From Candidatus Hydrogenedentes bacterium CG07_land_8_20_14_0_80_42_17 (GTDB taxonomy: Bacteria > UBA8481): 12,664 bases of DNA. The stretch is taken from NCBI GenBank assembly GCA_002780065.1, contig PEWQ01000114.1, forward strand, positions 1-12,664, written 5' to 3'. The notes under the pieces are model-generated. The model worked only from the letters and a program-made list of their open reading frames with translations. It made no database searches and was not told where the DNA came from. Position 1 is the stretch's first letter; each line of letters starts with the position of its first letter. The position numbers and the translations under genes were made by a program. Below, piece by piece: positions 1-6,061 of this stretch.

Positions 1-187
1 AATTCTTGCCATAGAGAAAATTACAGCGGAGAGGAATGGTTATGTCAATGAATTAAGTTATGTGTCCCCTGATTACGCTGATTACGCTGATTACGCTGAT
101 TACGCCCAATTATTTCACACGTTCTTCGTCGCAACGCGTCCATTGACGAGTGGCGCACGTGCCTCCATGACGAGTTATAATATTTGA
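1..187. other. Repeat-derived gene border with an open reading frame tail
   Basis: This stretch has no recognisable gene. Read on the plus strand from base 2, one frame stays open for 61 codons to a TGA at 185-187. The peptide contains DYA repeated from the 9-bp tandem repeat and resembles no family I know. It could be the 3' end of a gene that begins outside the window, but a run this long is not rare by chance. The phrase AGTTATGTGTCCCC near 56-69 reads GGGGACACATAACT on the other strand. As I remember, this is typical of short repeats that accompany REP-associated (Y1/IS200-like) transposases. I favour a repeat remnant over a coding tail. Confidence 0.3.
71..105. repeat. Tandem repeat, 9-bp unit GATTACGCT, four copies
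   Basis: GATTACGCT occurs at 71-79, 80-88 and 89-97, and a fourth copy lacking its last base lies at 98-105. The copies are identical. The unit is a multiple of three, so any reading frame through it stays open. On the minus strand the unit reads AGCGTAATC. It directly abuts the GTGTCCCC motif. Confidence 0.95.
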
Positions 188-197
188 AAGTGCAAAT

Positions 198-223
198 TGA
201 AAATTTTATTTTTCCAATTTTCA
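198..223 (-). terminator. Possible weak AT-rich hairpin downstream of the minus-strand gene
   Basis: TGAAAATT at 198-205 and AATTTTCA at 216-223 are perfect 8-bp inverted arms around a 10-nt loop, with T/A runs on both sides. It lies 19 bp past the stop of the minus-strand gene ending at 242. The stem has only two G:C pairs, so it would be a poor intrinsic terminator. It could simply be AT-rich spacer. Confidence 0.25.
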
Positions 224-241
224 TTTTTCATCCATCATTAG

Positions 242-541
242 TTAATGATCGATAATATCTTTGATCTTTCCTTCTACTATTTTTGCGCGAATATTTTCGA
301 TCGGCTCCTCAGGCAACGCCTCTAAAACATAACTGTCACCGGAGTTATCAGATGAAGTCACTTTTATCACCGAATTAATTCTTGGAGAGTTTGTCATCAA
401 TTGCAGTCTTGAATTAATCTCAACAGGATCCAGAGCATAAATTACTAGATACCCTTTATCGTTTACATCCACAAGCTTGCATGGAATTCGGTCACCGAGT
501 TGAGTCACTAAAATTCCATTTATGTCCAGCATTTGAGTCAT
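242..541 (-). CDS. Hypothetical small protein, possible degenerate PilZ-like fold
   Basis: I do not recognise this 99-residue protein. It starts at an ATG (539-541, minus strand) with a GAGG ribosome-binding site (550-553) eight bases upstream, which supports it as a real gene. It ends with TAA and has no signal peptide or membrane segment. The pattern GDRIPCKLVDVNDKGYLVI, then two short strands, then a paired Glu-Glu-Pro and an amphipathic tail (IENIRAKI) loosely recalls a PilZ-type beta barrel. The Arg-rich c-di-GMP-binding start (RxxxR) is not visible, so the resemblance may be spurious. It is divergent from tadA with about 126 bp between the two starts and has no partner gene within the window. 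Confidence 0.6.
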   Translation of the reverse strand: MTQMLDINGILVTQLGDRIPCKLVDVNDKGYLVIYALDPVEINSRLQLMTNSPRINSVIKVTSSDNSGDSYVLEALPEEPIENIRAKIVEGKIKDIIDH

Positions 542-629
542 TATCCAAACCTCATTTGTTATTCTATCATATTATCGGTCTAAAAAAATATTAATAAATT
601 TTTTATTGAAATGAAATCTCCGAACTCTA

Positions 630-658
630 TTGATGTTGCGCTGAGCGGATAGTAGAGT
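630..658 (+). promoter_or_regulatory. Possible sigma70-type promoter for tadA operon
   Basis: TTGATG (630-635), 17-bp spacer and TAGAGT (653-658) form a plausible -35/-10 pair. The -10 ends 9 bases before the tadA ATG at 668, so transcription would begin almost at the start codon. The match is imperfect (four of six in each box), and no other good candidate is seen in the spacer. Confidence 0.35.
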
Positions 659-667
659 CTATTGATC

Positions 668-1132
668 ATGTCAAATGACAGCACATATATGTTGAAAGCC
701 ATCGATCTTGCCGAAAAAGCCGGAGCAGTCGGAGAAATTCCTATCGGATCCGTTATTGTTCAGAACGATAAAATCATCGGCGAGGGATTTAACTCTCCAA
801 TTAAAAATTCCGATCCGTCGGCTCATGCCGAGCTGATCGCAATACGCAAAGCGGCAAAGGCTATGTGTAATTACCGTCTGCCTGAGGCTACACTCTATAC
901 AACTCTTGAACCGTGCGCTATGTGCGCTGGAGCAATCGTACTTGCTCGAATAAAAAGAGTAGTGATAGGCGCCAGAGACAAAAAAGCAGGAGCCGCAGGA
1001 AGTGTGCTCGATGTGATTCCAAACTCCAAGCTCAATCACAAACCTGAAATTATTTTCGGAGTATGTTCTGACGAATGCTCAAAACTTTTAACTGAGTTCT
1101 TTGCTAAACTGCGGCAAGGATCTGAATTATGA
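668..1132 (+). CDS. tadA: tRNA-specific adenosine deaminase TadA
   Basis: TadA converts adenosine-34 of tRNA-Arg(ACG), and some other tRNAs in certain bacteria, to inosine so that one tRNA can read several codons. It is a cytoplasmic zinc-dependent homodimer of the cytidine/deoxycytidylate deaminase fold. Counting from the ATG at 668 (154 residues), the zinc site is complete: His-Ala-Glu at 53-55 (Glu55 is the proton shuttle) and Pro-Cys-Ala-Met-Cys with Cys83 and Cys86. Length is typical. A TTG two codons upstream (662) is also in frame, but ATG 668 has the better-placed, though weak, GAG at 655-657. It opens a four-gene operon: its TGA overlaps the ATG of der by 4 nt, so translation is probably coupled. 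Confidence 0.95.
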   Translation: MSNDSTYMLKAIDLAEKAGAVGEIPIGSVIVQNDKIIGEGFNSPIKNSDPSAHAELIAIRKAAKAMCNYRLPEATLYTTLEPCAMCAGAIVLARIKRVVIGARDKKAGAAGSVLDVIPNSKLNHKPEIIFGVCSDECSKLLTEFFAKLRQGSEL

Positions 1133-2409
1133 AAACAATATCGATAATCGGAAGACCAAATGTAGGCAAATCCCGTCTCTTCAATCGAATCATCGGGCAC
1201 CGCAAATCGATTGTAGATGACTGTCCCGGAGTAACAAGGGATCGACTTGAAGAGACAATAGATTACGACGGAAAAATAATCAGGTGGGTAGATACAGGCG
1301 GAATAGGAGTCGAAGACGAATTCGGCGAAATGATCACTCTTCAAGCCGAAGTCGCAATTTCCATTTCGGATGTCATAATATTCGTTGTTGACGGCAGAGA
1401 CGGACTATTGCCTGCCGACAAAGTTATTGCAAATCAAATAAGAGGAAAAAAACCAATTATTGTTGCGGTCAATAAAATCGACTTAACTAAATTAGAATCG
1501 CTATGGACTGACTTTTCATCTCTAGGTTTTGAAAAAATCATCGGCATATCTGCTGAGCACGGCAGAAACGTTTATGAGCTTATGGAAGATGCCGTCAAGT
1601 TGGCCGGAGAAAATCAGGAAGAAGAGTCTCGAACAGTTTCAACTAAGTTTGCAATAATAGGCCGTCCAAATGTCGGAAAGTCTTCGCTCATGAATACGAT
1701 ACTCGGCGAAGAAAGAGTGATTGTATCGGAAATTCCGGGAACAACTCGAGATGCGATCGAAGCGATGATTCCTCTCGAAAACGGAAATCTCGTTTTGATC
1801 GATACTGCCGGCATCAGGAAGAATCGAACTTCCTATACCAAACTTGAATCGGTTATGGTCGGCCGCGCAAAAAAAGCCGTCGAAAGCGCAGACGTCGCAA
1901 TTATTGTTGCAGACGCTGTAGAAGGAGTAACTGAGCAGGATATCAAGATTGTCGATGCTACGCTTCAACTTGGAAAAGGCGCGGTTATCGCGCTGAATAA
2001 ATGGGACAGTTTCAAACAGCTCAATCCGGACGTCGAAGAAAAATACGACGATGTCATTGATACTATACGCTATAAGCTCGGTTCAGAATCCCATGTTCCG
2101 ATAGTCAGCATCTCAGCTTTGAAAAGATTGAGAATTAAGAAATTATTAGAAACTGCGCTGGCAGTCGGTGAAAATTCACGAAGGCACATTCGCACATCAG
2201 AACTCAATAAAATTCTTGCTGATTCTTTTGAAAGAGCTCCGAAAGGAATTCGAATTAAATACGGAATTCAGAAATCCATTGCTCCGCCGTCTTTCATCAT
2301 CTTCGGATCAAAAAATATTCCGGCGGCGCTCGCAAGATACATAATTTCTTCGATACGAAAAAGCGGAGGTTACATTGGAGTTCCAATCGTGCTAGAATTC
2401 CGTCGATGA
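1129..2409 (+). CDS. der: Ribosome biogenesis GTPase Der (EngA)
   Basis: Der is an essential GTPase with two tandem G domains that acts late in 50S subunit assembly. G domain 1 shows GRPNVGKS (8-15), DTGG (55-58) and NKID (115-118). G domain 2 shows GRPNVGKS (178-185), DTAG (225-228) and NKWD (290-293). An acidic linker (about 160-170) separates them. The C-terminal part from about 355 to the end is the KH-like domain expected in the family. The 426 residues put it at the compact end of the family range, without the C-terminal extension of enterobacterial members. It overlaps tadA upstream and plsY downstream by ATGA junctions. The neighbourhood der-plsY-gpsA is common in bacteria. All nucleotide-binding motifs look intact. 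Confidence 0.98.
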   Translation: MKTISIIGRPNVGKSRLFNRIIGHRKSIVDDCPGVTRDRLEETIDYDGKIIRWVDTGGIGVEDEFGEMITLQAEVAISISDVIIFVVDGRDGLLPADKVIANQIRGKKPIIVAVNKIDLTKLESLWTDFSSLGFEKIIGISAEHGRNVYELMEDAVKLAGENQEEESRTVSTKFAIIGRPNVGKSSLMNTILGEERVIVSEIPGTTRDAIEAMIPLENGNLVLIDTAGIRKNRTSYTKLESVMVGRAKKAVESADVAIIVADAVEGVTEQDIKIVDATLQLGKGAVIALNKWDSFKQLNPDVEEKYDDVIDTIRYKLGSESHVPIVSISALKRLRIKKLLETALAVGENSRRHIRTSELNKILADSFERAPKGIRIKYGIQKSIAPPSFIIFGSKNIPAALARYIISSIRKSGGYIGVPIVLEFRR

Positions 2410-3011
2410 AATATTTTTTTATCTATATTCTTGCAATCTGTTTTGGCTATCTTTTAGGTTCAATTCCATTCGGATACATTATCGCTCGAAAAAAACTCGG
2501 TATCGATATTCGAGAACACGGTTCAGGAAACATAGGCGCTACAAATATCTGGCGAGTTGCAGGCAAAAAATACGGTGCAATCTGTTTCGCTCTTGATTTT
2601 TTGAAAGGATTCGTGCCGGTAATAATTTTGATATATTTTTATTTTGAGCGCGCGGGAATCGCCGCCGGAGCATCTGCCGTAATAGGCCATTTCTTTCCTG
2701 TTTGGATCAAAGGTAAAGGCGGAAAAGGAATTGCAACAGGTGCAGGAATCTTTTCTGCTCTCGCTCCGATTCCATTCTTGTTCGCGCTTTTAACTTTCGC
2801 TGTCGTCGGTCCGCTTGCAACAAGAACAATATCCGCCGGTGCAATTACCGGCGCGGTAGTTCTGGCATTCATGTGCTGGTTGTCTCCATCCAAGGATATT
2901 GCAGTAGTCTCGACAATTCTTGCAGGCATGATCATTTACAAACACCGTTCTAATATCAAACGCCTTTACGACGGAACAGAATCTAAAATATGGGGCGGAC
3001 TCGAACAATGA
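2406..3011 (+). CDS. plsY: Glycerol-3-phosphate acyltransferase PlsY
   Basis: PlsY transfers an acyl group from acyl-phosphate to sn-glycerol-3-phosphate, giving lysophosphatidate, the first step of membrane phospholipid synthesis in organisms with the PlsX/PlsY route. The 201-residue protein is strongly hydrophobic with several membrane segments (for example about 3-22, 58-79, 113-137 and 142-180). It carries the three family signatures in order: GSIPFGY (18-24), HGSGNIGATNIWR (38-50) and GKGGKGIATGAG (103-114). The Gly-rich third motif is the phosphate-binding loop. The ATG overlaps the der stop by 4 nt, and the gene ends in a further ATGA overlap with gpsA. Since GpsA makes its substrate glycerol-3-phosphate, the pair forms a supply-and-use unit. 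Confidence 0.97.
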   Translation: MKYFFIYILAICFGYLLGSIPFGYIIARKKLGIDIREHGSGNIGATNIWRVAGKKYGAICFALDFLKGFVPVIILIYFYFERAGIAAGASAVIGHFFPVWIKGKGGKGIATGAGIFSALAPIPFLFALLTFAVVGPLATRTISAGAITGAVVLAFMCWLSPSKDIAVVSTILAGMIIYKHRSNIKRLYDGTESKIWGGLEQ

Positions 3012-4009
3012 ATCATAAAATAGCTGTAATCGGAGCTGGCGGCTGGGGCACAGCTCTCGCAGTAATGTGGCAACGCGCCGAAAAAGATGTGACGCTTTGG
3101 ACTGCATTCGAAGAAGAGTCTGCTGAAATTAAACAGTTTCGTGAAAATAAAAGGTATCTACCCGGAGTTCTAATTCCGGAAAATTTAACTGTCACATCAG
3201 ACGCCGAATCTGCGCTCGACGGTTCCGAAATAGTAGTCTTCGTCGTCCCATCAAAATATCTTGGAAAAGTTGCAAAGCAATTAAAAGAATTTATTCCAAC
3301 TAAAGCCCGCATCATATCCGCGACAAAAGGTCTGGCAGAAGAAACTATTCCTCCACTCAGAATGACTCAAGTTCTCCAAAATAATCTCTGCGTTGTCCCA
3401 GAGCGAATAGTTGCTCTGTCCGGGCCAAGTCATGCGGAAGAGGTTGGGCGCGGGCTTCCGACGACTATCGTCATGGCCGGGAAAAATATTGAAGAGCTCA
3501 GAGAATTTCTCTCTACCGAAATATTTCGCATCTACACATCGGACGATGTGATTGGAGTCGAACTCGGAGGCACTTTAAAAAATCCTATTGCGATAGCGGC
3601 TGGAATCGGAAAAGGTTTGGGCGCCGGCGACAATGCGCTTGGAGCTCTGGTCACACGTGGAATCGCTGAAGTGACTCGACTCGGTGTTGCGGCAGGGGCG
3701 CGCGAAAAGACATTTGCAGGGCTCTCTGGAATCGGAGACCTCGTAACCACATGCATAAGCGAACATTCGAGAAACAGGCGAGTCGGAATTGAGCTGGCAA
3801 AAGGCAGAAAGATAAGTGATATTCTCTCTTCACTCGGAATGGTCGCTGAAGGAGTCGAGACTGCGAGATCAGCTTCCAAATGGGCAGAAAGCCTCGGAGT
3901 TGAGACTCCGATTATCTCTGCGGTTAAGTCCGTAATATTCGATAACAAAAGTCCGAAAGAAGAACTTCAAAAATTAATGACGAGAACCTTGAAGCACGAA
4001 TTCGAGTAA
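3008..4009 (+). CDS. gpsA: NAD(P)-dependent glycerol-3-phosphate dehydrogenase GpsA
   Basis: GpsA reduces dihydroxyacetone phosphate to sn-glycerol-3-phosphate, the backbone used by PlsY encoded just upstream. The start at 3008 gives 333 residues, the usual length, and begins MNHKIAVIGAGGWGTALA with the Rossmann dinucleotide loop (GAGGWG at 9-14). An ATG six codons earlier (2990) is in frame. The 3008 start is preferred because it makes the same 4-nt ATGA overlap seen at the other junctions and has a purine-rich GGGGCGGA (2992-2999) at workable distance. Catalytic features are present: Lys191 in GGTLKN, GIGDL with Asp244, and SRNRRVG (255-260). This is the last gene of the operon; a repeat-containing spacer follows and then a convergent gene. 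Confidence 0.97.
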   Translation: MNHKIAVIGAGGWGTALAVMWQRAEKDVTLWTAFEEESAEIKQFRENKRYLPGVLIPENLTVTSDAESALDGSEIVVFVVPSKYLGKVAKQLKEFIPTKARIISATKGLAEETIPPLRMTQVLQNNLCVVPERIVALSGPSHAEEVGRGLPTTIVMAGKNIEELREFLSTEIFRIYTSDDVIGVELGGTLKNPIAIAAGIGKGLGAGDNALGALVTRGIAEVTRLGVAAGAREKTFAGLSGIGDLVTTCISEHSRNRRVGIELAKGRKISDILSSLGMVAEGVETARSASKWAESLGVETPIISAVKSVIFDNKSPKEELQKLMTRTLKHEFE

Positions 4010-4015
4010 TAAAAA

Positions 4016-4080
4016 CATTTTTGAAACACGGAGCTAATTAAATAATTTTTTCATTTTGTCTCCGTGCTCCGTGGTTAAAT
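4016..4080. repeat. Dispersed intergenic repeat with CACGGAG inverted arms (copy 1)
   Basis: The convergent spacer between gpsA and the flippase holds CACGGAG (4027-4033), an A/T-rich centre, then CTCCGTG (4060-4066) and CTCCGTGG (4067-4074). The first and second of these are perfect inverted repeats 26 bp apart. The left part, CATTTTTGAAACACGGAG (4016-4033) followed by TTAAATAATTTTTT (4038-4051), is closely matched at 12612-12664 on the same strand. It could act as a bidirectional transcription stop, but the loop is long and the arms are not followed by a clean T run. I therefore call it a repeat rather than a terminator. Confidence 0.7.
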
Positions 4081-4088
4081 ATTTTTAT

Positions 4089-5534
4089 CTACTTTTTCAC
4101 CCTTTTCAAAAAAAGCATTATTCCTTTTATGTCATCAGAGTTAAAAAGTTTCAGGATTCTTGCCAAAGCTGTCATTGAGAATAAAGCAATGAATAATAAA
4201 ATTATACGATGCGTCAAAGTCAAATTTCCAAAATGAGTTCCGGCTATAGAGATTCCCAACACGATAACTGCCATATGTGAAGCAAAATTTTTCAAAAGCG
4301 GCGAATGGGTTTTTGCAAAAGGAGCACAAGTTCCGATGGACCATATCAGTTCAGTTCCTACGGTCATTGCCGCGGCGCCTGTAATCCCGTATCTCGGAAT
4401 CGCCCAGAGATTTCCAATAAAATTTACTATCAGAGCCAAGAACGCCAACAAGTTGTTGTATCTGTATTTCCGCTCAGCAAGAATCAAAGAGCTCCACGCG
4501 TAAGACCAACCGGAAAGCGGCAATGTCCATGCAATAAGCGACATTACATTTGCAGAATTTCTGTAAGTCACACCGAAAAGCGCGCCGATTATCTCCTCAG
4601 AAAAAACCGACAACGGCAATGCAATAAGTGTCATTGTCAGCGGCATGATTCTCGATGCCCGATCGACTGATCTGAGCGCGCCTTCTTTATCCATGCCCGT
4701 CCATCTGCTTACGACAATCGGCATGATGCTCGCTCCTAAAACTCCCGGCAGAGTCAAGAGAGGTTCGATCAATCTAAAACCAGCTGAATACTCTGCGACA
4801 AACCTCTCCCCTGTCATCTTCATCAGCATAAATACATCGATTCTAAAATAAAGAATGGTTAGGATGTTCCAGATGCCAAGCGGCAGAACATCCGAAAAGA
4901 TTCTTGAAATTTCAAATGAAGGTACATCCTCTCCGCTTCTAATTTTCTGTTTTGCTATCGCCATTGATTCTTTGATAAGTTTTGCAATCAAAAAAATCGG
5001 CAGCAAAATTTCAATTGCGAGAATTATTGGTAGTTTAGCTTTCATAATCAGAGCTAAAATTAAAACTGAAACGACAAGTATTCTGTTGACTGCCGACCAA
5101 ATAAAAGGAGGCATATTATTGAGTTCAGCCTGAAACGGAGTCCACGCCACCGAATAAAACTGGAGAATTATTCCTAAGCAAACAAAAATTAAACACCAAT
5201 GAGAAAGCTGAGGATAAAACAGAATCCAGATCACAACTGAAATAACTGCCCCTATAATTACGAATACTGTTCTGAGAAGAAAAAGTTTCGGGAGCAATTT
5301 TGCCATTCGAACCGAGTCTTCTGACCAAAGCCTGACAGCTCCGCTCGAAGTCCCCATATCAGTAAACGCCGACGCAGTCGCAATCCAGACGAGCACGAAC
5401 GAATAGAGCCCAAAATCTGACGGCGACATGAGCCGCACCAGAAACCAGAGTGCAATGAATCCCATCAGTTTCTGAAACAATCTAGAGAGAAGCAGCACAA
5501 AGGCATTTGACGCAATTCTATCGAAGACCCGCAT
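4089..5534 (-). CDS. Polysaccharide/lipid-linked sugar flippase, Wzx/MOP superfamily
   Basis: This 481-residue inner-membrane protein is built almost entirely of hydrophobic segments (about 12-14, for example near 10-34, 42-60, 85-106, 112-130, 150-184, 217-238, 295-320, 330-352, 361-379, 420-432 and 441-462). The segment RIDVFMLMKMTG (231-242) followed by AEYSAGFRLIEPL (247-259) fits the polysaccharide biosynthesis exporter family, whose members flip undecaprenyl-linked oligosaccharides for O-antigen, capsule or exopolysaccharide. It is alone: no glycosyltransferase, polymerase or chain-length gene is visible, so the substrate cannot be inferred. A paralogous role such as lipid II or teichoic-type flipping cannot be excluded. 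It is transcribed against both neighbouring operons. The stretch just upstream of the ATG (TCTTCTC) has no Shine-Dalgarno match. Confidence 0.88.
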   Translation of the reverse strand: MRVFDRIASNAFVLLLSRLFQKLMGFIALWFLVRLMSPSDFGLYSFVLVWIATASAFTDMGTSSGAVRLWSEDSVRMAKLLPKLFLLRTVFVIIGAVISVVIWILFYPQLSHWCLIFVCLGIILQFYSVAWTPFQAELNNMPPFIWSAVNRILVVSVLILALIMKAKLPIILAIEILLPIFLIAKLIKESMAIAKQKIRSGEDVPSFEISRIFSDVLPLGIWNILTILYFRIDVFMLMKMTGERFVAEYSAGFRLIEPLLTLPGVLGASIMPIVVSRWTGMDKEGALRSVDRASRIMPLTMTLIALPLSVFSEEIIGALFGVTYRNSANVMSLIAWTLPLSGWSYAWSSLILAERKYRYNNLLAFLALIVNFIGNLWAIPRYGITGAAAMTVGTELIWSIGTCAPFAKTHSPLLKNFASHMAVIVLGISIAGTHFGNLTLTHRIILLFIALFSMTALARILKLFNSDDIKGIMLFLKRVKK

Positions 5535-5540
5535 GAGAAG

Positions 5541-5569
5541 ACTTTAGTCTGAAAAATACAAAGTGTAAA
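5541..5569 (-). promoter_or_regulatory. Possible promoter for the flippase gene
   Basis: On the minus strand, TTTACA (complement of 5564-5569), a 17-bp spacer and TAAAGT (complement of 5541-5546) make a plausible -35/-10 pair. The -10 lies only six bases before the ATG at 5534, so the mRNA would have essentially no leader. That agrees with the missing Shine-Dalgarno sequence, but the box matches are moderate and this is a guess. Confidence 0.3.
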
Positions 5570-5630
5570 TCTTGTAGATGTGAATAGTAATTTGTGAATA
5601 AATAGAAATGCATGCAATCAAACCAGTAAA

Positions 5631-5643
5631 GTTTTTCAAAAAC
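5631..5643. repeat. Short A/T palindrome upstream of the ylxM promoter
   Basis: GTTTTT-C-AAAAAC is a perfect inverted repeat around a single base. It sits immediately upstream of the -35 box of the ylxM promoter, where UP elements that contact the RNA polymerase alpha subunit would lie. It may serve as such or bind a regulator. Confidence 0.5.
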
Positions 5644-5646
5644 CTC

Positions 5647-5674
5647 TTGACATTATGTAAGGGTATATTACCTT
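5647..5674 (+). promoter_or_regulatory. Promoter of the ylxM-ffh operon
   Basis: TTGACA (5647-5652) is a perfect consensus -35. With a 16-bp spacer it is followed by TACCTT (5669-5674), which keeps the key T, A and final T of a -10 box. Transcription would start near 5681, only about six bases before the ATG of ylxM at 5687. The spacer and -10 are covered by an inverted repeat, which suggests repression. Confidence 0.65.
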
Positions 5675-5678
5675 ACAT
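5655..5678. promoter_or_regulatory. Inverted-repeat operator candidate ATGTAAGG-N8-CCTTACAT
   Basis: ATGTAAGG at 5655-5662 and CCTTACAT at 5671-5678 are perfect 8-bp arms separated by 8 bp. The arm centres are 16 bp apart, about one and a half helical turns. The whole element lies between and over the -35 and -10 boxes of the ylxM-ffh promoter, where a bound dimer would block RNA polymerase. The first gene encodes an HTH protein, so autoregulation is an obvious but untested idea. It is too close to the expected transcription start to act as an RNA terminator of an upstream transcript of known identity. Confidence 0.6.
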
Positions 5679-5686
5679 GACAGTTT

Positions 5687-6061
5687 ATGAAAAAGGTAAA
5701 TAAAAATTCAAATTATTCCGAACAGTTCGATAAATTATTGAAGAATAGATTTGCTCTTTCGATGATCCTCGATTTATATGCCTTAGCAATGACAAAAAGG
5801 CAATTTGAAATATTGAGTCTAAGGCTTAATGAGGATCTCTCAGTCAATGAAATCGCAAAAAATCTTAAAATTTCTCGCCAAAGCGTTTACGAACATATTG
5901 CGGCAGGAATTATGAAAATATCCAATTTCGAAAAGAAACTTCATCTATTAGAAACGCTCATAACTTTTAATAAGAAGATGAGCCGTTCTGGTATCGGGCA
6001 AAACTCCGCTCAAAAAAATATGTTGAGTGAGCTCGAGTCAGTATTAAGCGTGATCGGCTGA
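5687..6061 (+). CDS. ylxM: YlxM-type HTH protein (UPF0122), signal recognition particle operon
   Basis: The 124-residue protein has a sigma70-region-4-like helix-turn-helix at about 51-71 (LSVNEIAKNLKISRQSVYEHI). The preceding segment, TKRQFEILSLRLNEDLS (36-52), follows the YlxM/UPF0122 pattern. These proteins are regularly encoded directly upstream of ffh and are thought to influence the SRP pathway. The C-terminal 35 residues (about 90-124) extend beyond the conserved core and look helical. The ATG at 5687 is preceded in frame by TGA at 5678-5680, so the gene cannot start earlier. No Shine-Dalgarno sequence is present and the predicted transcript begins about six bases upstream. A later ATG (5762, residue 26) is less likely because it would cut into the first helix. 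The stop overlaps the ffh start in TGATG. Confidence 0.82.
   Translation: MKKVNKNSNYSEQFDKLLKNRFALSMILDLYALAMTKRQFEILSLRLNEDLSVNEIAKNLKISRQSVYEHIAAGIMKISNFEKKLHLLETLITFNKKMSRSGIGQNSAQKNMLSELESVLSVIG

Noticed and set aside
71-105. CRISPR-like array from the regular 9-bp repeats
   Set aside because: Units are directly adjacent with no spacers, far shorter than CRISPR repeats, and no cas gene is present.
3532-3948. A 138-codon open frame on the minus strand inside gpsA
   Set aside because: It is the antisense shadow of gpsA, which has all family motifs; the product is low-complexity (Ser, Pro, Ala rich) and has no ribosome-binding site.
4027-4066. Bidirectional rho-independent terminator between gpsA and the flippase
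   Set aside because: The arms are only 7 bp with a 26-nt AT-rich loop, and no clean T run follows; the sequence similarity to 12612-12664 fits a dispersed repeat better.
5609-5616. TGCATGCA palindrome in the flippase-ylxM gap
   Set aside because: An 8-bp palindrome can occur by chance, and it is not aligned with either predicted promoter.
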